Shown here one piece after another: positions 18,813 to 27,150 of a stretch of 64,000 nt of DNA (the stretch's first letter is position 1; every line of letters begins with the position of its first letter). The stretch spans positions 62,001 through 126,000 of the forward strand of contig NZ_FZPD01000007.1 in assembly GCF_900188325.1 (NCBI RefSeq), read 5' to 3'. Source of the DNA: Ekhidna lutea. Lineage in GTDB: Bacteria > Bacteroidota > Bacteroidia > Cytophagales > Cyclobacteriaceae. The position numbers and the translations under genes are program-made. The notes under the pieces are model-generated. The model searched no databases and was not told where the DNA came from. It worked only from the letters and a program-made list of their open reading frames with translations.

Positions 18813-19664
18813 ATGTCGTCTAATCCTGACCTAAAAAGCCTAAATAACATCTGCTCGCAAGTACGTCGTGACATTGTCAGAATGGTGCATGCTGTTAACT
18901 CAGGACATCCTGGTGGTTCTCTTGGATGTACTGAATACTTTGTGGCTCTTTTCAATCATATTATGAAATATGATTCCTCTTTCAATATTGAAGGGAAAGG
19001 AGAGGATGTTTTCTTTCTATCAAATGGGCACATTTCACCGGTTTTCTACAGCACACTTGCTAGAGCTGGTTTTTTTGATGTTAAAGAGCTTTCAACTTTC
19101 AGAAAACTTGATTCAAGGCTTCAAGGTCATCCGGCTACCGAGGAAGGGCTGCCAGGCGTGCGAATAGCATCCGGATCACTAGGTCAGGGCTTATCAGCAG
19201 CTATTGGGGTGGCGCTTTCGAAAAAACTCGATGGTGATGATCGGAACGTTTTTATACTTATGGGTGACGGAGAGCAGCAAGAAGGCCAGGTATGGGAAGC
19301 AGCAATGTTTGCTGCTCATAATAAAGTTGACAACTTGATTGCTACTATAGACTACAATGGCCAGCAAATTGACGGGCCGCTTGAGGAAGTTAATAGTTTA
19401 GGTAATTTAAAAGCTAAATATGATGCTTTTGGATGGGATGTGCTTGAGTGCGATGGGAATAACCTCAGCGAGTTAATTGAAACAATTGAAGCAGCCAGAT
19501 CGAAAACCGGATCAGGAAAACCTATTATGATCTTAATGACTACAGAAATGGGCAAGGGCGTGGACTTCATGGAGGGCACTCACAAATGGCACGGAGTAGC
19601 TCCTAATGACGAACAACTTGCTGATGCCTTGAGTCAACTTGAAGAAACAATAGGAGACTACTAG
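18813..19664 (+). CDS. Transketolase, N-terminal subunit
   Basis: This 283-residue N-terminal half of a split transketolase binds thiamine diphosphate and moves two-carbon units in the pentose phosphate pathway. Conserved features are the NSGHPGGSLG motif near the N-terminus, the TPP-binding GDGEQQEGQVWEA stretch followed by IDYNGQQIDG, and KGVDFMEG near the end. I chose ATG 18813 over the longer in-frame ATG at 18759, because the extra 18 residues are unlike the family and a -7 element lies between the two. The C-terminal partner begins 93 bases downstream on the same strand. Two-gene transketolases are common in Bacteroidota. Confidence 0.93.
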   Translation: MSSNPDLKSLNNICSQVRRDIVRMVHAVNSGHPGGSLGCTEYFVALFNHIMKYDSSFNIEGKGEDVFFLSNGHISPVFYSTLARAGFFDVKELSTFRKLDSRLQGHPATEEGLPGVRIASGSLGQGLSAAIGVALSKKLDGDDRNVFILMGDGEQQEGQVWEAAMFAAHNKVDNLIATIDYNGQQIDGPLEEVNSLGNLKAKYDAFGWDVLECDGNNLSELIETIEAARSKTGSGKPIMILMTTEMGKGVDFMEGTHKWHGVAPNDEQLADALSQLEETIGDY

Positions 19665-19757
19665 TCATGGCACGACAAGCATTAATTAAGAAATATTAAG
19701 GCTTGAGATACTTTAAAATACCCTAATTAGAAATTTGAAACCTTTCACACCCAAAGA

Positions 19758-20714
19758 ATGAAGACTAAGCTTACATATACAGACAAAAAAGATACTCGCT
19801 CGGGGTTTGGTGATGGTCTACTCGAAGCAGCTAAGAAAAACCCTCAGATTGTGGGTTTATGCGCTGATCTCACAGGATCACTAAAAATGAATGCTTTTCA
19901 AAAGGAATTTCCAGACCGCTTTTTCCAGGTGGGAATAGCAGAAGCTAATATGATGGGAATTGCTGCTGGTTTGGCAACTGCAGGAAAAATTCCTTTCACA
20001 GGAACTTTTGCAAATTTTTCCACCAGTCGTGTTTACGATCAGCTAAGGCAATCAATAGCCTATTCCGAAAAGAACGTGAAAGTATGTGCTTCTCATGCCG
20101 GTCTTACACTAGGGGAAGATGGAGCTACTCATCAGGTACTTGAAGATATTGGAATGACCAAAATGCTTCCAAACTTCACAGTTATTAATCCTTGCGATTA
20201 TCATCAGACCAAAGCGGCAACCATGGCTATTGCCGATCATCATGGCCCTGTTTATTTACGATTCGGAAGACCCGGATGGCCTATGTTCATGCAGGATCAG
20301 CCATTTGAAATAGGAAAAGCAATAACGCTAATAGAAGGTAGCGATGTTTCAATTTTCGCAACTGGACACATGGTTTGGAGAGCAATCGAAGCAGAAGCCA
20401 TTTTAGAAGATCAGGGAATTTCTGCTGAGGTTATCAACATTCACACCATAAAGCCATTGGATGAACAAGCCATTCTTCAATCGGTTAGAAAAACCGGATG
20501 TGCAGTCTCTGCAGAAGAACACCAAATGGCAGGAGGTCTTGGTGAAAGCATCGCTCAAACAATCGTGAAAAATCACCTGGTTCCTCAGGAGTTTGTTGCT
20601 GTCAATGACCAATTCGGAGAAAGTGGTAAGCCTGAAGACTTACTTGATAAATATGGGTTGGGCGTGAGTGATATTGTTGAGAAGGCTAAAAAAGCTATTC
20701 GAAGAAAGGGCTGA
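19758..20714 (+). CDS. Transketolase, C-terminal subunit
   Basis: This 318-residue partner of the preceding gene carries the pyrimidine-binding domain (about residues 1-180) and the C-terminal transketolase domain. The family's catalytic glutamate lies in VGIAEANMMGIAAGLA, followed by the SHAGLTLGEDGATHQ and VYLRFGRPGWP segments. Together with the N-terminal subunit it should form the active heterotetramer that binds one TPP at each interface. The spacing of 93 bases and shared strand indicate one operon, closed by a terminator at 20738-20766. Confidence 0.93.
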   Translation: MKTKLTYTDKKDTRSGFGDGLLEAAKKNPQIVGLCADLTGSLKMNAFQKEFPDRFFQVGIAEANMMGIAAGLATAGKIPFTGTFANFSTSRVYDQLRQSIAYSEKNVKVCASHAGLTLGEDGATHQVLEDIGMTKMLPNFTVINPCDYHQTKAATMAIADHHGPVYLRFGRPGWPMFMQDQPFEIGKAITLIEGSDVSIFATGHMVWRAIEAEAILEDQGISAEVINIHTIKPLDEQAILQSVRKTGCAVSAEEHQMAGGLGESIAQTIVKNHLVPQEFVAVNDQFGESGKPEDLLDKYGLGVSDIVEKAKKAIRRKG

Positions 20715-20737
20715 TCCATCAAAAAACTGAAATAGAG

Positions 20738-20766
20738 CCGAGTCATGAATTGTCTCGGTTTTTTTT
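20738..20766 (+). terminator. Rho-independent terminator after the transketolase genes
   Basis: A 5-bp CCGAG/CTCGG stem with an 11-nt loop is followed by eight T residues. The stem is short but the T-run is strong. It lies 23 bases after the stop and only 18 bases before the next start codon. Confidence 0.65.
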
Positions 20767-20784
20767 GTCGTGCATCTTTGTAGC

Positions 20785-21975
20785 ATGCCTACACAAAGAC
20801 AGCTCTTCCTTAATCACCTGGCTCAAACATCTGATGCTCCCCTCCTCCTGGAAATGGTTTCGGCGGAAGGAATTTACATGACGGATGTAGACGGTAAGAA
20901 ATACATTGACTTAATATCAGGTATAGGTGTATCCAATGTAGGTCATCGACATCCTAATGTAATTGATGCCATAAAAGATCAGGTAGATAAGCACCTTCAC
21001 GTCATGGTATATGGAGAGTTTGTTCAGAGTCCGCAAGTAAAGTTGGCCGAAGCGCTTACAAACACACTTCCAGATAATCTTAACTCCGTTTATCTGGTTA
21101 ACTCTGGTAGTGAAGCCATTGAAGGAGCGATGAAACTTGCCAAGAGATATACAGGCAGGTCCAAACTGATAGCTTGTAACAATGCCTATCATGGCTCAAG
21201 TCATGGTGCTTTGTCATTAACAGGCAGTGAATCCTTCAAAAGAAACTACAGGCCATTACTTCCAGCCATTTCTCACATTGATTTTGGATCGTCGGAGGAA
21301 TTAAATCAAATAACATCAGAAATCGCCGCTGTTGTGATAGAAACCGTTCAGGGCGAAGCTGGTGTTAGACAGGCTGATAATGATTACTGGAAGGCTTTAA
21401 GGCGTAAATGTGATGAAACAGACACACTTCTGATCTTGGACGAGATCCAATGCGGATTCGGAAGAACCGGCAGGTTCTGGGCATTTGAACATTACGGAAT
21501 CAAACCTGACATTCTCGTGAGTGCCAAAGGAATGGGTGGAGGAATGCCAATTGGTTGTTTTATTTCAGACAAGGAAATCATGCAGGTCTTTACCGACAAC
21601 CCGGTCTTGGGGCATATTTCTACTTTTGGAGGACATCCTGTTTCGTCAGCCGCTGCATTAGCAACTTTAGAGACTATCCTAAATGAACATTTACTTGATG
21701 GTGTTGCTGAGAAGGAAGCTTTGTTTCATTCATATCTAAAACATCCGCTTATCAAAGAAGTGCGAAGCAAAGGCTTGATGATGGCCGTTGAATTTGAAAG
21801 CTATGACATCCTAAAGCCTATAATTGATAGAGCTATAGAGTTAGGTGTGGTTACTGATTGGTTTTTATTTAATGACAAATCTATGCGAATAGCCCCCCCT
21901 CTGATTATTACTGAAGATGAAATAAAAAAAGCCTGTAACATTATATTCCAGGCCATTGACGATATCAGTAAGTAA
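20785..21975 (+). CDS. Class III PLP-dependent aminotransferase
   Basis: This 396-residue enzyme of fold-type I, class III is similar to acetylornithine and related omega-aminotransferases. It shows the VNSGSEAIEGAMKLA phosphate-binding motif, NAYHGSSHGALS, the DEIQCGFGRTG motif with the cofactor-binding aspartate, and the Schiff-base lysine Lys248 in SAKGMGGGMP. I chose ATG 20785; the upstream in-frame GTG at 20770 would add five residues inside the promoter-like region. The natural substrate is not readable, and no arginine or lysine pathway genes are adjacent. It is convergent with the protease-like gene, 2 bases away. Confidence 0.88.
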   Translation: MPTQRQLFLNHLAQTSDAPLLLEMVSAEGIYMTDVDGKKYIDLISGIGVSNVGHRHPNVIDAIKDQVDKHLHVMVYGEFVQSPQVKLAEALTNTLPDNLNSVYLVNSGSEAIEGAMKLAKRYTGRSKLIACNNAYHGSSHGALSLTGSESFKRNYRPLLPAISHIDFGSSEELNQITSEIAAVVIETVQGEAGVRQADNDYWKALRRKCDETDTLLILDEIQCGFGRTGRFWAFEHYGIKPDILVSAKGMGGGMPIGCFISDKEIMQVFTDNPVLGHISTFGGHPVSSAAALATLETILNEHLLDGVAEKEALFHSYLKHPLIKEVRSKGLMMAVEFESYDILKPIIDRAIELGVVTDWFLFNDKSMRIAPPLIITEDEIKKACNIIFQAIDDISK

Positions 21976-21977
21976 TG

Positions 21978-23153
21978 TTAAATCAATTGATCCAGATCCA
22001 GGGTAAATGATTGCTCCTCCCCTTCCTGCCATAAAGTGAGCTCGATATTTTTGTTTGCTTGTTCTAGTAAATCTCGCAGCTCAGGCAATGCGTAGGCTTT
22101 GATGTCTTTTCCATTTACACGAAGTATTTCTGCATCTTTAACAATACCTACAAGTTTGGCTGGACTCGCATCATAAACCTTATGAACTAAGACCTTGCTC
22201 ATATCCTCGCTTAATTGGAGATTTAAGCCACTTGCATTTACGCTAAAAGCGTTATCAATATTTCTATTCTTGACGAAATAAATTTTCTCTCTGGAATAGT
22301 CAAAAGTTATGTTAAACCTCTTTAAAAGTTTATTACCAATTATTCCGGCTACTTTTTTATTGTGTTGTATTCCGTGCTTGGCCGTACTAATTCCAATTGG
22401 CATTTTCTCAAAATCAAACGTTCCAAATCCGAAATTTCTAACACGACCCTCATAATGGGTTGTTTCCTTATTACTTAAGCCGGCAACAGGATAGGAGAAG
22501 TGCTCACCAGTTCGTTCTATTATATCATTTTTAGCTGCAAACCTTGTGTTGAAATCCAGTGTTGCCCCCGCTCCGGTATTTACAAAAAATTCACCTGAAA
22601 GCACTTCGCCATCATTCAGTGTCACCTGGGCTTCAATATGTGGAATATAATTATCCAACTTAAACTCAAAACTCTCTCCGAATCCTTCATGCACATACGA
22701 AGGCTGATCATATAATTCAAACATTCCCTGGTCATAATCAAGTTTCACAACATAATGATGAAGTAAATCATACCCGATAATACCATCAATATTCTTACCT
22801 ATGCTCATTTCCAAATGCCTTAAACTAGTGGCATATAATTCAATATCTTTTTCAAGTACAATTCCATTTAATTCGATTGTATTGTGATCAATCAGAGCTC
22901 CTTTTACTGCACCTTGGGCGCTTGTTTTGGAAGCAGCATGATCCAAATCCAAGCCAAGCTCTTGCGCAACGTCTAGATCTATTACCGGAAGCCCATCGCC
23001 CGTATCAAAAATAAAATCCAGTGGTTCCGATCCATCCACGCTCAATTGGATGAATATGTGATCTCCAAATAACTGCATCTTAGTGGATGTAATTGGAGAC
23101 TGAGCGTTACAATATAGGCAAGTAAATACCAGCAGGTATAGAATTCTTTTCAT
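21978..23153 (-). CDS. Exported retropepsin-like aspartyl protease with C-terminal PDZ domain
   Basis: A 391-residue protein with a signal peptide ending YCNAQ, followed by two aspartyl-protease lobes and a PDZ domain (about residues 305-385, with VHKVYDASPAKLVGIVKDAEI). Lobe 1 has the catalytic FIFDTGDG with Asp50. Lobe 2 has FFVNTGAG, in which Asn192 (codon AAT) takes the place of the expected aspartate. Each lobe ends with a conserved hydrophobic-glycine segment (IDGIIGYDLL; VAGIIGNKLL). Family members are thought to be periplasmic proteases. With one aspartate lost this one may be inactive as a monomer, or may work as a dimer or a binding protein. It is transcribed alone. Confidence 0.85.
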   Translation of the reverse strand: MKRILYLLVFTCLYCNAQSPITSTKMQLFGDHIFIQLSVDGSEPLDFIFDTGDGLPVIDLDVAQELGLDLDHAASKTSAQGAVKGALIDHNTIELNGIVLEKDIELYATSLRHLEMSIGKNIDGIIGYDLLHHYVVKLDYDQGMFELYDQPSYVHEGFGESFEFKLDNYIPHIEAQVTLNDGEVLSGEFFVNTGAGATLDFNTRFAAKNDIIERTGEHFSYPVAGLSNKETTHYEGRVRNFGFGTFDFEKMPIGISTAKHGIQHNKKVAGIIGNKLLKRFNITFDYSREKIYFVKNRNIDNAFSVNASGLNLQLSEDMSKVLVHKVYDASPAKLVGIVKDAEILRVNGKDIKAYALPELRDLLEQANKNIELTLWQEGEEQSFTLDLDQLI

Positions 23154-23229
23154 TGTGCTAAGAGTCTGATTAATTTCAGGTCAATTTAGAAATTTATGCT
23201 TTAATTGAAGACAACCTAGACATATTGAT

Positions 23230-24048
23230 ATGCAAATGATTGAAAAAGTAAGTACGGCGGTAAAGTTTTTAAAAGAAAAAGGATTTGATAATCCTGATGT
23301 GGGAATCATTCTTGGAACAGGTCTGGGAGCACTCATAGAAGATATTGAAGTAGAGCATGAATTTGTTTACTCCAACATTCCTCATTTTCCAATCGCCACA
23401 GTTGAGTTTCACAAAGGGAAACTTATATATGGAACACTTGCTGGTAAAAAAGTGGTAGCAATGCAGGGACGGTTTCACTACTATGAAGGCCACAGCATGG
23501 CTCAGGTAGTTTTCCCGGTTAGGGTAATGCAAATGTTAGGCATAAAAAAGCTGATCATTTCAAATGCTGGTGGGTGCATGAATCTGAATTGGAAGAAAGG
23601 TGAATTAATGCTCATCGACGACCATATCAATTTACAGCCGGACAATCCATTGCGAGGATATGAGGCTACAGCATTTGGCCAGATCTTTACAGACATGAGC
23701 CAGCCATACGACTCAGAAATGAACAGCCAGCTGATGGATATCGCAACCAAGAATAGCATCAAACTCAATAAAGGCGTGTATGTTTCTGTGGTGGGCCCTA
23801 GCCTTGAGACTCGGGCAGAGTATCGATACCTGAGAATGATAGGCGCAGATGTTGTAGGGATGAGCACCGTACCGGAAGTGATTGCTGCAAATCAAATGGG
23901 GCTTCCTGTTTCTGCCATTTCCGTTTTAACAGACTACTGTGATCCGGATAATTTAGAGCCAATCAATATTGAAGATATCATTGCTACTGCAAAAATGGCT
24001 GAGAAGGATCTTGTTGTTCTAATTAAAGAATTAATGAGTTTTATATGA
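23230..24048 (+). CDS. Purine-nucleoside phosphorylase (class I, trimeric type)
   Basis: This 272-residue cytoplasmic enzyme cleaves inosine and guanosine with phosphate in purine salvage. The phosphate-binding GTGLG near residue 31, GRFHYYEGH at about 80-88, the SNAGGCMN stretch and VVGMSTVPEVIAA near residue 215 are all present, matching PNP of the inosine/guanosine/xanthosine family. The length is typical. The start is ATG 23230, with an equally possible ATG two codons on. It is a single gene, divergent from the aspartyl-protease-like gene. Confidence 0.95.
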   Translation: MQMIEKVSTAVKFLKEKGFDNPDVGIILGTGLGALIEDIEVEHEFVYSNIPHFPIATVEFHKGKLIYGTLAGKKVVAMQGRFHYYEGHSMAQVVFPVRVMQMLGIKKLIISNAGGCMNLNWKKGELMLIDDHINLQPDNPLRGYEATAFGQIFTDMSQPYDSEMNSQLMDIATKNSIKLNKGVYVSVVGPSLETRAEYRYLRMIGADVVGMSTVPEVIAANQMGLPVSAISVLTDYCDPDNLEPINIEDIIATAKMAEKDLVVLIKELMSFI

Positions 24049-24090
24049 TGGGAATGTGAACTAACCTTAGAAATGTGTTAACCCAACGAA

Positions 24091-24121
24091 AATGAACATT
24101 TTCTACCCATAAATGTTCGTT
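24091..24121. promoter_or_regulatory. Inverted repeat, candidate operator upstream of the 7TM kinase gene
   Basis: GAACATTT and AAATGTTC form a perfect 8-bp inverted repeat around a 9-base spacer, extended by three further pairs (one wobble) at the outer ends. It ends two bases before the candidate -33 box. No T-run follows it, so it is a poor terminator for the preceding gene and better viewed as a protein-binding site. Confidence 0.4.
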
Positions 24122-24122
24122 A

Positions 24123-24154
24123 TTTGTACATCAATAATCCCCCTACTAATATTG
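24123..24154 (+). promoter_or_regulatory. Putative promoter of the 7TM histidine kinase gene
   Basis: TTTG (24123-24126), a 20-base spacer, then TAATATTG (24147-24154) match TTTG-N20-TAnnTTTG with one mismatch. The start codon follows 38 bases later. Confidence 0.45.
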
Positions 24155-24192
24155 ATGATCATGGCAGGTAGTCCTGCGAAATAGAATAGCGA

Positions 24193-26133
24193 TTGAGGTA
24201 TTTAGCTTTTTTCATGTATATACTGCCTCTACTTGGGCTTTCACAAGTCAAAATAGCGGGTGAAAAAATAACAAGATTGAATGGGGACTGGAATCTTGTT
24301 TTAAATCAATTTCTTTCATATGAGGAAACATTTGAAGTTCAAGGGGAACCTCTCTATGTACCGAGCACATGGAATCAATTTCAGGTTGATGGTGAAGAAT
24401 TCAGTGGACAAGGGTATGGAACTTATTTTAAAACAATAGAACTATCTGAAAAGGATCAGGATTACATAATTTATGTACGACCTGTCGGAATCGCATATTC
24501 CATTTATGTGAACGACATCCTTTTAGGGCATGTAGGCAACCCTTCTAAAGACCCAGCGAAAGAGGAGCCGAAAATTCAAACGGACATCTATCAAATCCCT
24601 CAAGAGTTTAGTGGAAAGACCATTACTATTATTTTACATATTTCCAATTATTCACATAGAAATGGTGGGTTATGGTACGCACCTGAGGTCGCTGAAGCTG
24701 ACTACTTCTATGACACTCATCTGAAGCGAACGATTATAAATATGCTAGTTCTCGGGAGCATACTGATCATCATGTGCTACCACCTCTTTTTATTTATATT
24801 AAGACCAAAAGAGCGTTATAGCCTTTACTTTTCGCTCACTTGTTTGTGCCTTCTGGTTCATTCAATGTCTCAGGGAGATATACCAATTCTTTACTTGTTT
24901 CCTGAAACTCCTTGGCACGTTGTGGTAAAGATGTCATATGTAACATTGTTTACTATAGGCTCATTGAACCTGATGTTCATTCGCGAGCTTTATCCGGAGC
25001 TGGTATCAAAGAAGGTAAATACGCTTGTTGCCTTTATAAGCTTTCTAGGCGGACTCTTTGGGGTGATATTTGCTCCTGCCATTTCTAATTACCTCGTTCT
25101 ACCTTTTCAGATCATCACAATGACGGTGGGTATTTACCTATTAGTCGTCATGATTATTGCATCCAGCAGAAACCTTAATGGTGCTCGAATTCTTCTAATA
25201 GGATATACAATTACCTTTTTAGCCGCAATACATGACGTACTTAACAGTCAGTTTATTATAGAATCAACACCTGCGATTCAATATGGGGTTTTCATTTATG
25301 TGCTTACGCTTTCTATGGTTTTAGCCAAGAGATTTACCAATTCCATTACAATAAATGAACGATTACGTTTTGAACTTAATGAGTTCAATAATGAATTAGA
25401 AGACAGAGTAGAGCAAAGAACTTCTGAACTAATAAATCAAAAAGAACTTGTAGCCGAACAAAATGAAGAATTAAACCAAATAATGACGGTTCTGGCTCAT
25501 GACCTTAAATCGCCTCTACTTAATATTAATAGCCTTTCCCAGATGATGGTAAAGCAAGAAAAGGAAAAACTAAAAGAATCAAGTGCTATCATGCAAAAAA
25601 TAGCCAAGGACGGGGTGGAAATGATAGACAGATTGATTTCACTTAAAAAGTTTGAAAATGAGGATATTGGTGAGCGGTTCAAACCAATCAATATCAGCCA
25701 GCTTATGGAGCTAAAAATTCTTGAGTTTTCACCACAAGCTAAGCTGAAAAGTCAGACAATTAAATCCAATATCAAGGAGGACATAGTTCTTTCCACAAGT
25801 GAGCGGCATTTTAGTAAGGTTATCGAAAATCTACTATCTAATGCGATCAAATTCTCTCCAATAAAGTCTGAAATAAAGCTCACTTTAACTTCTTCAAATA
25901 AACTTATCCAACTATTTGTTAGTGATGAGGGCCCTGGCTTTTCTTCTGAAGATAAGGAGCTTATTTTTCGGAAATTTCAACGTCTTAGCGCAACACCCAC
26001 AGCTGGTGAATCATCATCAGGTCTTGGCTTATCAATAGTAAACACTTTAGTGAAAAAACTTGGAGGAAAAATCCAGCTAAATAGCGAAGAGGGAAAAGGA
26101 TCTGAATTTAACCTTATTTTTCCCTCATCCTGA
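24193..26133 (+). CDS. 7TM sensor histidine kinase (7TMR-DISM type)
   Basis: This 646-residue membrane kinase has a signal peptide, an extracellular jelly-roll-like ligand domain (about residues 20-175, with GDWNLVL, VPSTWNQF and IYVNDILLGHVG), seven transmembrane helices (about 178-390), a coiled-coil linker, a HisKA domain with the phosphorylated His436 in LAHDLKSPLLNINSL, and a HATPase domain with N-box ENLLSNAIKFSP, DEGPGFSSED and SSGLGLSIV. The ligand is unknown. The reading frame is preceded by a TAG stop directly before TTG 24193; that TTG gives a full signal peptide, while ATG 24214 would shorten it. No response regulator is adjacent, so it is an orphan kinase. Confidence 0.92.
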   Translation: MRYLAFFMYILPLLGLSQVKIAGEKITRLNGDWNLVLNQFLSYEETFEVQGEPLYVPSTWNQFQVDGEEFSGQGYGTYFKTIELSEKDQDYIIYVRPVGIAYSIYVNDILLGHVGNPSKDPAKEEPKIQTDIYQIPQEFSGKTITIILHISNYSHRNGGLWYAPEVAEADYFYDTHLKRTIINMLVLGSILIIMCYHLFLFILRPKERYSLYFSLTCLCLLVHSMSQGDIPILYLFPETPWHVVVKMSYVTLFTIGSLNLMFIRELYPELVSKKVNTLVAFISFLGGLFGVIFAPAISNYLVLPFQIITMTVGIYLLVVMIIASSRNLNGARILLIGYTITFLAAIHDVLNSQFIIESTPAIQYGVFIYVLTLSMVLAKRFTNSITINERLRFELNEFNNELEDRVEQRTSELINQKELVAEQNEELNQIMTVLAHDLKSPLLNINSLSQMMVKQEKEKLKESSAIMQKIAKDGVEMIDRLISLKKFENEDIGERFKPINISQLMELKILEFSPQAKLKSQTIKSNIKEDIVLSTSERHFSKVIENLLSNAIKFSPIKSEIKLTLTSSNKLIQLFVSDEGPGFSSEDKELIFRKFQRLSATPTAGESSSGLGLSIVNTLVKKLGGKIQLNSEEGKGSEFNLIFPSS

Positions 26134-26348
26134 TTCAATGGATATTGATTAGATGTTTCAATAATCAATTCAGATAAATATGGATCAGCTTTTTCCAATG
26201 TTGACTTAAATGGCCAATGGTCATTTAAATCCACTTCTGTAACCCTGACTTTTATTGGAACCATAATGCGCATATTCACATGTGCTTTAAACTTGCTTCC
26301 GCAGGCACAAGTACAAAGTAGTAAAAGTAAAATAGTGGTGACTTTCAT
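25977..26348 (-). CDS. Hypothetical small lipoprotein, antisense overlap with kinase 3' end
   Basis: A 123-residue frame on the minus strand. It begins with a convincing lipoprotein signal peptide (a leucine run ending CTCAC, then GSKFKAHVNMRI), followed by a soluble segment to about residue 70. The last 50 codons run antisense through the end of the kinase gene (157-base overlap) and look like non-functional read-on, being rich in Pro, Phe and Ser. I do not recognise the family. Either the true protein really reads through, or a stop has been lost. The signal peptide is the main reason to keep it. Confidence 0.4.
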   Translation of the reverse strand: MKVTTILLLLLCTCACGSKFKAHVNMRIMVPIKVRVTEVDLNDHWPFKSTLEKADPYLSELIIETSNQYPLNQDEGKIRLNSDPFPSSLFSWIFPPSFFTKVFTIDKPRPDDDSPAVGVALRR

Positions 26349-26526
26349 TTATTCAGTGATTGAATAGCTAAACTAGACATCCACATATCAAATGTAAATC
26401 CCCTAAAAGTGGTATTTTATTATCACTTGATAAAAAAATTGCTACTAACGCTACCCACTTCTGGGTATTTTGAAAAAAATTATTAGCACGTCTATCGATC
26501 CTTATCCCAAAAGTGTTTAATCTCGA

Positions 26527-26628
26527 ATTCTTATTGGTTAAGAATCCGGAAACATTGTTTCCAAAAAATCTATCTTTAGGATAGTTGGTTGGGTCCGAAA
26601 AGCTTTTGTTAGTATCGGACCCTTTTTT
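26527..26628 (+). ncRNA. Candidate structured small RNA ending in a rho-independent terminator
   Basis: Four stem-loops follow each other with little single-stranded sequence: ATTCTTA/TAAGAAT (26527-26545), GGAAAC/GTTTCC (26548-26562), CTATC/GATAG (26570-26584) and GGGTCCGA/TCGGACCC with six T (26591-26628). No protein gene on the plus strand ends within 450 bases upstream. It could be a stand-alone small RNA, a leader with attenuator for the membrane protein at 26665, or the far 3' end of the kinase mRNA. I do not recognise a known RNA family. Confidence 0.35.
26591..26628 (+). terminator. Strong rho-independent terminator, plus strand
   Basis: An 8-bp GC-rich stem, GGGTCCGA/TCGGACCC, has a 16-nt loop and is followed by TTTTTT. 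The opposite strand lacks a T-run, so it works in the plus direction only. Confidence 0.75.
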
Positions 26629-26664
26629 GTGCTTTGTAGATTTCTGGTTGCATATATTCGTACA

Positions 26665-27102
26665 ATGGAACTTGACAAAAAACTTCTGGAGTCTGAGTAC
26701 TTCCACCTCCAGTCTGAAATCGAAAACTATGATAACAAATCGCTCACTATTAAAGCATGGAGCGTTTCTGTTGCAGGATTTATCGCCGGGTCTAGTGCAT
26801 TTACTGAAAACAAGCTCGTTATCCTTTTTGCCGCACTGGTCAGCCTCATGTTTTGGGTTATCGACGCATCATGGAAATCATTCCAGTATTCCCACTATAT
26901 TAGAATTGGCAAAATTGAAAGTTATATGCGCGGAGAGTTAAAAGAATTGGCCAACTTTCAAATCACAAAATCTTGGATAAAATCGCATAAAAAAGGAGGA
27001 ACTTTTCGATTTTTCAAGATTCTGTTCTTTCTACATGTCATCCTACCACATGGTGTCATGTTTGTGTTGCTATCAGCCCTCTACTTTTACCTTATAAACT
27101 AA
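26665..27102 (+). CDS. Hypothetical small membrane protein
   Basis: This 145-residue protein starts MELDKKLLESEYFHLQSEIE, a charged helical segment. A hydrophobic hairpin follows (about residues 30-70, with AGFIAGSSAF and LFAALVSLMFWVID), then a charged middle (KIESYMRGELKEL) and a final transmembrane helix (FLHVILPHGVMFVLLSALYFYL). I chose ATG 26665; an earlier in-frame start at 26629 would overlap promoter-like sequence (TATATTCG at 26653-26660). The family is not recognised. A bidirectional terminator follows at once. The DASWKSFQYSHYIRIGKIE stretch suggests a conserved cytoplasmic loop of unknown role. Confidence 0.7.
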   Translation: MELDKKLLESEYFHLQSEIENYDNKSLTIKAWSVSVAGFIAGSSAFTENKLVILFAALVSLMFWVIDASWKSFQYSHYIRIGKIESYMRGELKELANFQITKSWIKSHKKGGTFRFFKILFFLHVILPHGVMFVLLSALYFYLIN

Positions 27103-27126
27103 AAAAGCTGCCCGAAAGCAGCTTTT
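27103..27126. terminator. Bidirectional rho-independent terminator
   Basis: A 9-bp stem, AAAAGCTGC with GCAGCTTTT, has a 6-nt loop. It starts directly after the stop of the membrane protein gene and also serves the convergent glutaryl-CoA dehydrogenase gene. Confidence 0.85.
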
Positions 27127-27150
27127 AATGATAATCTATAATCAATTACA

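Larger units (their letters stand above)
26349..26664. other. 316-base non-coding stretch with stem-loops
   Basis: I see no convincing protein gene here; the 113-codon minus-strand frame over it has no signal, motif or family likeness. On the plus strand it holds a TACCCA/TGGGTA hairpin (26452-26467), then four closely spaced stem-loops ending in a strong terminator (see the ncRNA and terminator entries). Confidence 0.6.

Noticed and set aside
26368-26706. 113-codon minus-strand frame across the non-coding stretch
   Set aside because: No signal peptide, motif or plausible composition, and it runs through the terminator and the start of the real plus-strand gene.
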